DNA of 64,000 nt from CAVEFW01 sp963643505 (GTDB lineage: Bacteria; Actinomycetota; Coriobacteriia; Coriobacteriales; Eggerthellaceae), in the NCBI GenBank assembly GCA_963643505.1, contig CAVIKF010000006.1, forward strand, positions 27,530 through 91,529, given 5' to 3'. The notes beneath the pieces are model-generated. The model was not told where the DNA came from. It searched no databases and saw only the letters and a program-made list of their open reading frames with translations. Shown here in pieces: positions 23,934 to 32,809 of the stretch. The translations under genes were made by a program, and so were the position numbers. How positions within the stretch are numbered: position 1 is the stretch's first letter; the number at the start of each line of letters is the position of its first letter.

Positions 23934-25289
23934 CTAGGGCCGCACACCATACTTCACGCACCAATTATGCCACTCGTCCGATTCGGCAAATCCCCGAATC
24001 AACTGCTCTCGGGTCAAGCCGCTCTCAATCTTGCTCAGCCAAAAGGCACGACCCTCATCGTCGGAGCATCTGCCGAACATCGTCATATACACGCGCTCAA
24101 CGAGCTCCTCTGCGTCCATCCCCTTGTCCAGACATTCCTCGCAGCAGAAAATGGTACTCGCAATTTGGCTAGCGCTCATGCCTGTGCGCACCCCGCGCAC
24201 CTGCGCCGCGAGGTCCTCCTGGGTATAGCCGCGCCCCAAACATTGTGTGAACAGGCGGGAGCAAAACTCTTCCACTTGATCTTCGAACTTATCATCCGAA
24301 CCGCGGAAGGGGAAGTAGACGGTCCACTTCGCAGCACGCTCGTAGAAGGAGGAGAACAGAAGTCCGTAGCTGCCAAAGGAGACACCGTTGGCGACCGCCT
24401 CGTCATACAACCTACAAAACCACTCATGAATCTTCTCTTGAGCTTCCTTTTCGCACTCAGAACCCAAGGCGACTCTCCAAAGAATTACGCAACGAAGCAG
24501 CGTGGATCTAGTGGCGAGCATCTCCAGTTCAGAATCGCCCTTTTCGTGGTAATACCCAATCTGGGACGAAGCAGCCTCGATTTCGTCAAGACGATACATC
24601 GCAAAAGGCTTCGTGATAATGCTTCCTTGCCGTATGCGATAATAGTAATAACCGCCTCGAGAGACGACTACCGACTTGCAGGGGAAAATCACCTTGTAGG
24701 TTGTCGCCATGTCCTCATAGGTCTTTCCCTCGGGAAAAGAGATTGCCATACGTTCGAAAAGCTCCTTCTTGTAGAGCTTTCCCCATGCAGAGTCCATGCA
24801 CCAATGCTCTTGGGAGATGAAGGAATCCATAATCGCTTCCCTGCCCGACTTCAAGGAGTAATAGGCCAACTCCTCGGAGGGTAATGCCCCCAGCTCCTCG
24901 TCACCAACAAACCTCTGACAAAAGCACGAAGCGCAATCGGCGCCAAATTCAATCATAGGAGTAATCAGATTCTGAACGAACGTCGCAGCGATGGCGTCAT
25001 CGGAGTCAAGAAATGCGATAACCTCGCCATGGGCATGCTCCATTCCGGTGTTCCTAGCAGCGGAGATTCCTCTATTGGAGCAATGGATGACAGCGATTCG
25101 ATTGTCCCTGCGAGCCCAGGCGTCACACATCTCGCCCGACCCATCAGTGGAGCCATCATCCACCAAGACAATCTCGATATTTTCGTAAGTTTGCGACATA
25201 GCCGACTGAACACACGAACCAAGATAATCCCAAACGTCGTACACGGGGATAATTATCGATACCAAAGGATTCCTGGGATTATTGTTCAT
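23934..25289 (-). CDS. Family 2 glycosyltransferase with C-terminal DUF4214
   Basis: The N-terminal GT-A domain (about residues 8-240) has PLVSIIIPVYDVWDYLGSC, EIVLVDDGSTDGS, the metal-binding type FLDSDDA and GISAARNTGMEHA; it should transfer a sugar in the cytoplasm. The last 100 residues are two DUF4214-like halves, ending with ELVERVYMTMFGRCSDDEGR, FWLSKIESGLTREQL and FAESDEWHNWCVKYGV. This tail matches the repeats of the secreted proteins at 46057 and 48112, so the module occurs on both sides of the membrane here. It is divergent from rfbA. The ATG follows AAGGGAAC. Confidence 0.88.
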   Translation of the reverse strand: MNNNPRNPLVSIIIPVYDVWDYLGSCVQSAMSQTYENIEIVLVDDGSTDGSGEMCDAWARRDNRIAVIHCSNRGISAARNTGMEHAHGEVIAFLDSDDAIAATFVQNLITPMIEFGADCASCFCQRFVGDEELGALPSEELAYYSLKSGREAIMDSFISQEHWCMDSAWGKLYKKELFERMAISFPEGKTYEDMATTYKVIFPCKSVVVSRGGYYYYRIRQGSIITKPFAMYRLDEIEAASSQIGYYHEKGDSELEMLATRSTLLRCVILWRVALGSECEKEAQEKIHEWFCRLYDEAVANGVSFGSYGLLFSSFYERAAKWTVYFPFRGSDDKFEDQVEEFCSRLFTQCLGRGYTQEDLAAQVRGVRTGMSASQIASTIFCCEECLDKGMDAEELVERVYMTMFGRCSDDEGRAFWLSKIESGLTREQLIRGFAESDEWHNWCVKYGVRP

Positions 25290-25434
25290 GATTGGTTCCC
25301 TTCTATTTGAAAGAAGTCCAGGATAACAAGTATATCACTCGCTAAAAAGCTCCATAAACGAAGGTGCCAGGGAGCCATGTCATCTTATGCTCGCCTTGTG
25401 CCTTGCACGCACAACAAACAAGAGCAAGTCCGAC

Positions 25435-25443
25435 TGCTATAAT
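25435..25443 (+). promoter_or_regulatory. Extended -10 promoter of rfbADBC
   Basis: TGCTATAAT (TG-n-TATAAT) lies 66 bp before the rfbA ATG, with no good -35 box. The same TGnTATAAT form recurs before wzm at 31954, suggesting a common promoter style in this locus. Confidence 0.6.
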
Positions 25444-25509
25444 GGACCGTTAGATTTTCCTTACCATCCCAAGGCGCGATTGTCAGCTACTCCAGAACGG
25501 AGTGATCAA

Positions 25510-26409
25510 ATGAAAGGTATTATCCTTGCAGGTGGAAGTGGTACGCGTCTGTATCCTCTAACCCAGGTGACAAGCAAGCAGCTGCTGCCCGTCTACGACA
25601 AACCGATGATTTACTACCCGTTGTCGACGCTGATGCTAGCGGGAATAAGGGACATCCTGCTCATCAGCACCCCGATTGACCTGCCCAATTTCAAGCGTCT
25701 CCTCGGCAACGGCAGCCAGCTTGGCATTCGCCTAAGCTATGCGGAGCAGCCCTCCCCCGACGGACTCGCCCAAGCGTTCATTATAGGCGAGGAGTTCATC
25801 GCCGGCGAATCCTGCGCCATGGTCCTGGGAGACAATATCTTTTATGGTTCAAACCTCGCACAAACCTTAAAGGGCGCCGTTGCTTCCGCTGAGTCGGGCC
25901 AGGGTGCCACCGTCTTTGGCTACCACGTGGATGATCCCGAGCGTTTCGGTGTCGTTGAGTTCGATGCCGATTACAACGCAGTCTCCATCGAGGAGAAACC
26001 ACGACACCCAAAGAGCAGTTATGCCGTCACGGGCCTCTATTTTTACGATTCTCGCGTGTGCGAACTGGCCAAGCAGGTAAAGCCGTCGAGCCGTGGCGAA
26101 CTGGAAATCACCGACCTGAACCAGATGTACCTGGACGACGGATCTTTGAACGTTGTTACCCTTGGGCGCGGCTACGCATGGCTTGACACCGGAACCATGG
26201 AGAGCCTCTTCGAGGCTTGCGAGTTTGTCCGTTCGGTGGAGCGCAGTCAGGATTTGCCGGTCAGCGTTCCCGAAGAGATCGCCTACGAGAACGGTTGGAT
26301 CGACAAAGAGACGCTTGAGGCGGCTGCAACCGAGTACGGCAAGTCCGTCTATGGCGAGCACCTGAGGAAGGTTGCCGCCGGCGAGCTCGCCCCCAGCGCT
26401 TTGAACTAA
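25510..26409 (+). CDS. rfbA: Glucose-1-phosphate thymidylyltransferase
   Basis: First step of dTDP-L-rhamnose synthesis: joins glucose-1-phosphate and dTTP. It begins MKGIILAGGSGTRLYPLTQV and has the nucleotide-binding G-G-S-G-T-R loop, SKQLLPVYDKPMIYYPLSTL and ALVLGDNIFYG-like and YAWLDTGTMESL segments of RmlA. 299 residues is typical. The frame opens upstream, but GGAGTGATCAA before this ATG and homology decide the start. First gene of the four-gene rhamnose operon, 12 bp before rfbD. Confidence 0.95.
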   Translation: MKGIILAGGSGTRLYPLTQVTSKQLLPVYDKPMIYYPLSTLMLAGIRDILLISTPIDLPNFKRLLGNGSQLGIRLSYAEQPSPDGLAQAFIIGEEFIAGESCAMVLGDNIFYGSNLAQTLKGAVASAESGQGATVFGYHVDDPERFGVVEFDADYNAVSIEEKPRHPKSSYAVTGLYFYDSRVCELAKQVKPSSRGELEITDLNQMYLDDGSLNVVTLGRGYAWLDTGTMESLFEACEFVRSVERSQDLPVSVPEEIAYENGWIDKETLEAAATEYGKSVYGEHLRKVAAGELAPSALN

Positions 26410-26421
26410 GGAGCTTTTGAC

Positions 26422-27327
26422 ATGAAGATCCTCATCACCGGCAGTCGCGGCCAGCTCGGCAACGAGCTTACGCGCTGTCTTGGTACCATGACCGCCGAGA
26501 TTGGAGCGATTGACCAGGCCTACAATGGCGCTATCTGCGATGCCATCGATTACGACGTTTTGGACATCTCGGATGCCCACGCCGTGCACAACTGGTACAA
26601 AGAACACGGTGCTTATGACCTGACCATAAACTGCGCCGCCATCACCAACGTGGACGGTTGCGAGACCGCCGAGGCCGCTGCCTATCATGTGAACGCTTGC
26701 GGCCCCGAGAACCTGGCTCGCGAGGTAGCCCGCACCGGCGGTAAGCTCGTACAGGTGTCCACCGACTACGTGTTCCCTGGCACCGAGCCCGAGCCCCGCA
26801 AAGAGGATGACCCCATCGCCCCCATCAGCGGCTACGGCCGAACCAAGTGGGCGGGCGAGGTCCTAGCTCTCGCCGCTTGCGAGCGCACCTTCGTGTGCCG
26901 CACCGCGTGGCTCTACGGCTACGTGGGCAGAAACTTCGTCAAGACCATGAGGAAGCTGGGTGCCATCCACGACAGGGTCGCTGTTGTGGACGACCAGATA
27001 GGCAACCCTACTAGCGCCAACGACCTGGCTTACCACATCCTGAAGGTGGCGCTCACTAAGGATTACGGCACCTACCACATGACCAACGAGGGCACCTGCT
27101 CGTGGGCCGATTTCGCCGCCCGCATCATGGAGAGAAGCGGCCTTGCCTGCGAGGTGGTGCCCGTCACCAGCGAGCAGTACAAGCAGATGAACCCCGCCAG
27201 CGCCGATCGCCCGCATTACTCCAGCTTGGAGAACGCCCGCCTAGCCGCCACCGTGGGCAACGAGTTCCGCCCTTGGCGAGACGCGATTGACCAGTACATC
27301 GAGCGGTTACCGGAACTGGAGGGCTAG
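26422..27327 (+). CDS. rfbD: dTDP-4-dehydrorhamnose reductase
   Basis: Last step of the pathway: NADPH-dependent reduction to dTDP-L-rhamnose. The Rossmann start is MKILITGSRGQLGNEL, and the catalytic YxxxK is in SGYGRTKWAGEV. VQVSTDYVFPGTEPEPRKED and CRTAWLYGYVGRNFV are typical RmlD stretches. 301 residues, complete. AAGGAG precedes the ATG. Codon use in this gene and rfbB leans to CTG and GCC more than in the flanking glycosyltransferase genes, which may mean separate acquisition; this is an eye estimate. Confidence 0.95.
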   Translation: MKILITGSRGQLGNELTRCLGTMTAEIGAIDQAYNGAICDAIDYDVLDISDAHAVHNWYKEHGAYDLTINCAAITNVDGCETAEAAAYHVNACGPENLAREVARTGGKLVQVSTDYVFPGTEPEPRKEDDPIAPISGYGRTKWAGEVLALAACERTFVCRTAWLYGYVGRNFVKTMRKLGAIHDRVAVVDDQIGNPTSANDLAYHILKVALTKDYGTYHMTNEGTCSWADFAARIMERSGLACEVVPVTSEQYKQMNPASADRPHYSSLENARLAATVGNEFRPWRDAIDQYIERLPELEG

Positions 27328-27329
27328 AC

Positions 27330-28337
27330 ATGTTCGAACCCAAGAGACTCATCGTTACCGGCGGCTGTGGCTTCATCGGGTCCAACTTCGTCCGCTGGGT
27401 GGTGGAACACACCGAGTGCCACATCGTCGTATTGGACAAGCTCACCTACGCTGGTAACCTGGAGAACATCGCCGGACTGCCCACCGACCGAGTCAAGCTG
27501 GTCGTGGGCGACATCTGCGATGCCGCACTGCTGGATAGAATCGTTCCCGGCATGGACGCCATCGTGCACTACGCGGCCGAGAGTCACAACGACAACTCGA
27601 TCGCCGACCCCGAACCCTTCCTGCGCACCAACGTGGAGGGCACCTACCAACTGTTGGAGGCCTGCCGCAGGCACGGCGTGCGCCTGCACCACGTGAGCAC
27701 CGACGAGGTCTACGGCGATCTGGCCTTGGATGACCCTGCCAAATTCACCGAGGAGACCCCGTACCATCCCAACTCCCCGTACAGCTCCACCAAAGCGTCC
27801 AGCGACCTGCTGGTCCGTGCATGGCACCGCACCTTCGGCGTGCCCGTGACCATCAGTAACTGCTCCAACAACTACGGTCCCTACCAGCATGTGGAGAAGT
27901 TCATCCCGCGCCAGGTGACCAACCTCATCGATGGCATCAGCCCCAAGCTCTACGGCGACGGCCTCAACGTCCGTGACTGGATCCACACAGAGGACCACTC
28001 CTCGGCCGTGTGGACCATCCTCACCAAGGGCCGTTTGGGCGAGACCTACCTCATCGGCGCCGACGGCGAGAGGAGCAATATCGACGTGCTCCGTACGATA
28101 CTGAGGGCCTTCGGCAAAGGTGAAGACGACTTCGAGCGGGTCCGCGACCGTCCCGGCCACGACCGCCGTTATGCCATCGATTCCACCAAGCTGCGTACCG
28201 AACTGGGCTGGAAACCCGTCCACACCGACTTCGCGGAGGGCCTAGGCGCGACCATCCAGTGGTACAGAGACAACGAGGCCTGGTGGCGCGCCGCCAAGGA
28301 GGCAACCGAGGCAAGATACAAGGCCCAAGGGCGATAA
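27330..28337 (+). CDS. rfbB: dTDP-glucose 4,6-dehydratase
   Basis: Converts dTDP-glucose to dTDP-4-keto-6-deoxyglucose, the second step of rhamnose synthesis. NAD-binding GGCGFIGSNFVRW is at the N-terminus, DKLTYAGNLENI and AESHNDNSI follow, and the catalytic YxxxK is in SPYSSTKASSDL with the STDEVYGDL motif before it. RDWIHTEDHSSAVW is characteristic of RmlB. 335 residues, complete. It starts 2 bases after the rfbD stop, so the genes are tightly coupled. Confidence 0.96.
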   Translation: MFEPKRLIVTGGCGFIGSNFVRWVVEHTECHIVVLDKLTYAGNLENIAGLPTDRVKLVVGDICDAALLDRIVPGMDAIVHYAAESHNDNSIADPEPFLRTNVEGTYQLLEACRRHGVRLHHVSTDEVYGDLALDDPAKFTEETPYHPNSPYSSTKASSDLLVRAWHRTFGVPVTISNCSNNYGPYQHVEKFIPRQVTNLIDGISPKLYGDGLNVRDWIHTEDHSSAVWTILTKGRLGETYLIGADGERSNIDVLRTILRAFGKGEDDFERVRDRPGHDRRYAIDSTKLRTELGWKPVHTDFAEGLGATIQWYRDNEAWWRAAKEATEARYKAQGR

Positions 28338-28346
28338 GGAGCAAGT

Positions 28347-28955
28347 ATGGCGGCAGGAAACCAAATCACATCCGGTAACTTCACCTTCACGGAAACCTCC
28401 ATCGAAGGCGTGAAGATCATCGACGCGAAGAGCTACGGTGACTCCCGCGGCCACTTCATGGAGACCTATAAGAAATCCGATTTCGTGGCCGGCGGCATCG
28501 ACGTCGACTTCGTGCAGGATAACCAATCCCGTTCCACCAAGGGTGTGCTGCGCGGCTTGCACTTCCAGATCAACCATCCGCAGGCGAAACTTGTGCGCGT
28601 GGTTTTCGGCGAGGTGTTCGACGTGTGCGTCGATCTGCGTCCTGACAGCGTTACCTATGGCAAGTGGGAGGGCGTGGTGCTCTCTGCGAATAACAAGCGC
28701 CAGCTTTTCATCCCCCGAGGTTTCGCCCATGGGTTCCTGGTGCTCTCCGACACCGCCGAGTTCTGCTACAAATGCGACGACGTGTACCATCCCAATGACG
28801 AAGGCGGCCTCATGTGGAACGATCCCGCCATCGGCATCGTTTGGCCCGCCCTCGACGGAGACAATTCATTCAGTGAGGCAACGATCATATTGAGCGAGAA
28901 GGACAAGCTCCACCCTAGCTTCGAACGGCTGAAACTCAAATCAGACCTCCTGTGA
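28347..28955 (+). CDS. rfbC: dTDP-4-dehydrorhamnose 3,5-epimerase
   Basis: Double epimerase, the third step of dTDP-L-rhamnose synthesis. The cupin fold carries the catalytic histidine in GVLRGLHFQ, the QDNQSRSTKG substrate loop, and IPRGFAHGFLVLSD with the second conserved histidine. 202 residues; an N-terminal MAAGNQITSGNFTFTETS extends slightly before the usual start. AAGGAG precedes the ATG. Final gene of the operon; the convergent glycosyltransferase gene ends 44 bp beyond its stop, with no clear terminator between. Confidence 0.95.
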   Translation: MAAGNQITSGNFTFTETSIEGVKIIDAKSYGDSRGHFMETYKKSDFVAGGIDVDFVQDNQSRSTKGVLRGLHFQINHPQAKLVRVVFGEVFDVCVDLRPDSVTYGKWEGVVLSANNKRQLFIPRGFAHGFLVLSDTAEFCYKCDDVYHPNDEGGLMWNDPAIGIVWPALDGDNSFSEATIILSEKDKLHPSFERLKLKSDLL

Positions 28956-28998
28956 GAACACGTTGCCCATCGGGCAGGTGCACAACAAGTTTCCTTCC

Positions 28999-31413
28999 CT
29001 AGCGACGAAAAGACTGCACAAAGCCGTTGTAGTAGACAAGCCCCTTGCTCGAGATTGCCTGAGTCATCAACGCCTCATCCTCTTCGCAGAAGGCTCGCTG
29101 GACATCCTGGTCGTCCTCCAACACGGCTCGACGCACAAACCAACCACAGATGGGGGCAATCCATGTATCAACAAGCTCGCCTGCAGCAACGAACATGCCA
29201 CACCCGCCCATACTGCTCTCCCCTGTGGCTTCATTCATGGACCCATCGACGGTCATCATGCCATGGACGCATGCAATGACATCAGGCACCGTGGAAAGCA
29301 CATGATATTGGGCCTGAAGTTTGACGGGGTCGGCCCAGATATCATTTTTCCCAAGAAACGCATAATACTCGCTGGAAGATGACGCCGCTGTATATTTCCC
29401 TCCGTCATGCTTGTCGTTTCCGAAAGGCATGACAATTCCCGGAAATCTCCTTCGGTATTCTTCCACAAGTGCCGTGATATTGTGATTGTTCCCGTCAAAG
29501 AAGAGCCTCGCCTCAAAAGTAAAGGACGTTTCTTGGCGAAGAATGCTCTCCAACTGTCGACGGGCAAACGCAACATCCTCGGCAAGATGGCACAAAACGA
29601 CAACCTTCACCTCTCCGAACAAATCGAAGCAACGACGCTTCAAATCCTCGTATCCGTCGGGAGCCTTCGTCCTCGCAAAGGAAAAGGAAGCCCTCATACC
29701 CAAATCCTCGGAAAACAGACGAGGGACGATCATGCCAGAAGGAGTAATCTCAAGCGAGTCAAATTCGAACATCTCGAAACGGTCGAAAAAGGGAGCGAAT
29801 TTCGACACGAAACGAGTTCGCTCATCCAGAAACCGCTGTACCGCAGCCTCGGACTGCAAACGGCCCAAAGTCTTGCTCTCATAGTGGCGCAAACGGGCTT
29901 TCGGCGTCATCACCGTTCGATAGCCGGCGCATTGGAGTTTATAGCAGAAGTCTATATCGCTGTAGTTCGCGAGATACGCCTCGTCATACCCGCCCACCAG
30001 ATCGAACTTGTCCATGCTTACCAGCTGACAGGCACCAGTTACCGCAGAGCAATCAATTGGGTGGGAAATCATCTCGTCAATGAATCCTTCGCAAGGATAG
30101 CGCAATCCAAAGTGGTACGCGCCTCCATCACCTCTTATGAGCACACCGGCGTGCTGGATAGTGTCATCAGGATAGAGCAACAGACCGCCCACAACGCCCA
30201 CCTCAGGTCGGCACGCAAGCTCCAACATGGAAACCAACCACTTGTCGTCAAGAACCTCCATGTCGTTGTTCAACATAAGCAGGTATTCACCTCGGGCGCA
30301 GCGCCTACCATAGTTGATCAGGCGCGAATAGTTGAAAGCCCCCTTGAGACGGCAGAGCCTGACATTGGGATAGCGTGCGACCATCTCATGGAATGCCTCA
30401 ATACTCTCGTCAGCAGAGTTGTTCTCGAGGACAATGATCTCGAAATTGCGATACGTCGTACGCGTTTCCACGCTGGCGACCAGGGTTTCCAAATCGTCAA
30501 CGTTGTCCTTGCTGGGAACGACGATGCTAACCAGGGGATTACTCGAAATCCCATCAAAATTGGACCTCCCGTCCTTCCCTTCTGCACACGCACGAATCTC
30601 AGAATAGATTCCACGTTGCTGAAAATAGCGCTCGATGGCGCGACGACACCCATCCGGATCCGCCTGCGGGCAGAAGCCAAGCTGAAATGCCATCGGCTCA
30701 GACAGTGAACCAACGTGGTATTTCGAGAAAAGACGCAAAACCGCATCATACACGCATGCGGTATCGAAGCTAACATCGAAATTACCTGCAGATAGAAGAG
30801 CCTCGCGATCAAACACCACGTGAAGGCCGAGGTAATCATCCTCGAGATACCGGTCAGGTTGAAACCTAAAACCACCAGCAATACCCCAAAAACCTCCAAC
30901 ACAGCAAACCGAGGCGTAGGTAAGCAACGCGCAGGATTTCGTTCGGGAGAAACGGGCAATGTAGTTGCTAAACAGCGGCGAAAAGCACTCAGAGGGCCTC
31001 ATTACCGTAAACCAAAAGCCATGCGCCTCCTCTAAAGCAACGGCGCACGCCTCTCCAAATGCCAGAGAAGAGGTCCTGTCGAGGCATCGTAGCGTGCAAT
31101 GGGGGCCAAGAGGGCCAAACGAGCCGACGGTCTGCCTCGCAATCTCAAAGCCGCGAGAGTTCGGCCCAACAACGACCAGCTCCCATCCGCTTTGCCGTTG
31201 AGCTACCACACTTGCAACACACGCTACTATGTCCTCCTCCATATCGCCTTCGTCCACAAATAGACAATATGTGATACGGGGAGGATAGCAAGATCTGTCC
31301 TGGTCGGCTTTGCAAAACGCGATGTCGTTGGGAAAGAACCTCTCTAACACCGCATCATCAAGTCGCGCACGCAACGCAGCAAGCGCTCGCTCTCGAGTAG
31401 CCTGATACCCCAT
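28999..31413 (-). CDS. Large family 2 glycosyltransferase with a central GT-A domain
   Basis: 804 residues. A central GT-A domain begins near residue 300 with SNPLVSIVVPSKDNVDDLET and has IIVLENNSADES, GEYLLMLNNDMEVLD (the metal-binding N-N-D form of rhamnosyl/galactosyl transferases) and VTGACQLVSMDKFDLVGGYD. The N-terminal 290 residues look like a second, degenerate GT domain (YCLFVDEGDMEEDIVACVAS, ELVVVGPNSRG). The last 200 residues again resemble a partial GT-A fold (KVVVLCHLAEDVAFARRQLE, YYAFLGKNDIWADPVKLQ). ATG 31413 is preferred because GGAGG lies 8 bases before it. A small coiled-coil gene precedes it. Confidence 0.8.
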   Translation of the reverse strand: MGYQATRERALAALRARLDDAVLERFFPNDIAFCKADQDRSCYPPRITYCLFVDEGDMEEDIVACVASVVAQRQSGWELVVVGPNSRGFEIARQTVGSFGPLGPHCTLRCLDRTSSLAFGEACAVALEEAHGFWFTVMRPSECFSPLFSNYIARFSRTKSCALLTYASVCCVGGFWGIAGGFRFQPDRYLEDDYLGLHVVFDREALLSAGNFDVSFDTACVYDAVLRLFSKYHVGSLSEPMAFQLGFCPQADPDGCRRAIERYFQQRGIYSEIRACAEGKDGRSNFDGISSNPLVSIVVPSKDNVDDLETLVASVETRTTYRNFEIIVLENNSADESIEAFHEMVARYPNVRLCRLKGAFNYSRLINYGRRCARGEYLLMLNNDMEVLDDKWLVSMLELACRPEVGVVGGLLLYPDDTIQHAGVLIRGDGGAYHFGLRYPCEGFIDEMISHPIDCSAVTGACQLVSMDKFDLVGGYDEAYLANYSDIDFCYKLQCAGYRTVMTPKARLRHYESKTLGRLQSEAAVQRFLDERTRFVSKFAPFFDRFEMFEFDSLEITPSGMIVPRLFSEDLGMRASFSFARTKAPDGYEDLKRRCFDLFGEVKVVVLCHLAEDVAFARRQLESILRQETSFTFEARLFFDGNNHNITALVEEYRRRFPGIVMPFGNDKHDGGKYTAASSSSEYYAFLGKNDIWADPVKLQAQYHVLSTVPDVIACVHGMMTVDGSMNEATGESSMGGCGMFVAAGELVDTWIAPICGWFVRRAVLEDDQDVQRAFCEEDEALMTQAISSKGLVYYNGFVQSFRR

Positions 31414-31457
31414 GCCAATCGTCCTCCAACCGCCCAACAGAAAGCACGACCACCGAC

Positions 31458-31781
31458 CTAGCGCCCCATCTCCCCGCCTTGTTCCAATTCGCCTACACGA
31501 CGTTGCAGATCAGCGATGCTCTGTTCGAGACAGGACACGTAGTCTTGCTGCTCCCGCATATAGGCAGCCATCTGGGAAAGGGCCGCGACCGCCTGCTCAT
31601 TCCATTGCGCCTGGGCGTCGAGAGCCGGATCGACATAAAAGGAGGACAGCTTGCGCAGGGTATTCTTGGCGCTCGTCTTGGAGCCGGCGCCTGCGATCTT
31701 TGCTGTGCGGACAGCTCCGCAATGCCTTGCACAGGATTCAATCTTGCCCGCAAGATACTTTGCATCAAAACCGGTTTCCAT
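31458..31781 (-). CDS. Small coiled-coil protein next to a glycosyltransferase
   Basis: 107 residues beginning METGFDAKYLAGKIESCARH, with a Ser/Lys-rich centre (AGSKTSAKNTLRKLSSFYVD) and a C-terminal heptad-like helix (YVSCLEQSIADLQRRVGELE). No known family recognised. It lies 44 bp upstream of the large glycosyltransferase gene on the same strand, and a similar arrangement exists at 37123-37602. It may be an adaptor that positions or oligomerises the transferases; this is inference from context only. The dispersed 50 bp element lies just before its start. Confidence 0.7.
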   Translation of the reverse strand: METGFDAKYLAGKIESCARHCGAVRTAKIAGAGSKTSAKNTLRKLSSFYVDPALDAQAQWNEQAVAALSQMAAYMREQQDYVSCLEQSIADLQRRVGELEQGGEMGR

Positions 31782-31808
31782 CGCATATCCCTTCTGGAAG
31801 CATTACGA

Positions 31809-31858
31809 CCAAAGAGTACACCATTTCGGGCGCCATCCCGCGCTACGATCGCCCAACG
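31809..31858 (-). repeat. Dispersed 50-bp repeat, copy 2
   Basis: About 90% identical to 22761-22810, in the same orientation and again just upstream of a minus-strand ATG (28 bp). Confidence 0.65.
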
Positions 31859-31953
31859 AGCACGAACGCTTGCACGACGATTCGTCGATGTCGCAAACGG
31901 CGATCTCTCCCTTTGTGAGCTCAACGTGTTCCTGCGATCATCCCTCTCCCACC

Positions 31954-31962
31954 TGTTATAAT
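31954..31962 (+). promoter_or_regulatory. Extended -10 promoter of wzm-wzt
   Basis: TGTTATAAT forms TG-n-TATAAT 43 bp before the wzm GTG; no matching -35 hexamer is evident. Confidence 0.65.
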
Positions 31963-32004
31963 GTGGCGTTAGCATTACAACCAACACCATTCCGAGGGAA
32001 AGTC

Positions 32005-32790
32005 GTGGCATCAGACCTCTTAACAAAAAGCGAGCTGAAACGCAGCTGGTTCACCGTATCCAGCCTCGTCTCCAGAGACTTCAAACTCAAATACCGTCGC
32101 AGCATTCTAGGCGTCCTTTGGAGCGTCTTGAACCCGCTGCTCATGATGTGCGTCCTGACGGCGGTGTTCAGCCAATTCTTCAAGTTCAACATCGAGAACT
32201 TCCCGCTGTACCTGATCTTGGCGCAAACCGTCTTCAACCTCATGGCGGACTCCACGAGCGCAAGCGTGCAATCCATCATCGACTCCGCATCGCTCATCAA
32301 AAAAATTCGCATCAAGAAAATCATATTCCCTGCCGAGAAGTGCCTGTTCCAATGCATCAATTTCGGTTTCTCGCTCATCGCTGTCGCCTTCGTGATGGTC
32401 TACTTCCAAATCTTCCCCACGTGGCGCATCATCCTCATCATCCCGCTCACGTTCTTCGTCCTCATGTTCAGCATGGGTTTGAGCCTGTTGCTCTCGAGCC
32501 TCGCGGTTTTCTTCCGCGACATCATCCACCTCTGGAGCGTACTTTTGACCGCTTGGACCTACGCGACACCTCTGTTCTACCCTCTCGACATCCTTCCTGA
32601 TTGGATGGTCGCGGCGGAAAACTTCAATCCGATGTATTACTACGTCACCTACTTCCGCGACATCATGCTTTATGCCCAAACCCCCAGCTTGATGATGAAC
32701 CTGCAATGCCTCGGCTTTGCCGTCGTGACGTTCATCGTCGGGCTTCTCGTGTTCAAGAAGCTCGAGAAGAAATTCATCCTGTACGTGTAA
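32005..32790 (+). CDS. wzm: ABC-2 type polysaccharide export permease
   Basis: Membrane half of an O-antigen or teichoic-acid type exporter. The 261-residue protein has six hydrophobic segments and the family's cytoplasmic entry FKLKYRRSILGVLWSVLNPL, plus AVFFRDIIHLWSVLLTAWTY and the closing periplasmic YYYVTYFRDIML. The frame has no ATG before the conserved region; GTG at 32005 with GAGGGAAA 4 bases before it is the likely start (VASDLLTKSE). The ATPase gene follows 19 bp downstream. Confidence 0.9.
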   Translation: MASDLLTKSELKRSWFTVSSLVSRDFKLKYRRSILGVLWSVLNPLLMMCVLTAVFSQFFKFNIENFPLYLILAQTVFNLMADSTSASVQSIIDSASLIKKIRIKKIIFPAEKCLFQCINFGFSLIAVAFVMVYFQIFPTWRIILIIPLTFFVLMFSMGLSLLLSSLAVFFRDIIHLWSVLLTAWTYATPLFYPLDILPDWMVAAENFNPMYYYVTYFRDIMLYAQTPSLMMNLQCLGFAVVTFIVGLLVFKKLEKKFILYV

Positions 32791-32809
32791 GGACGCTTTC
32801 GAGGTACCC

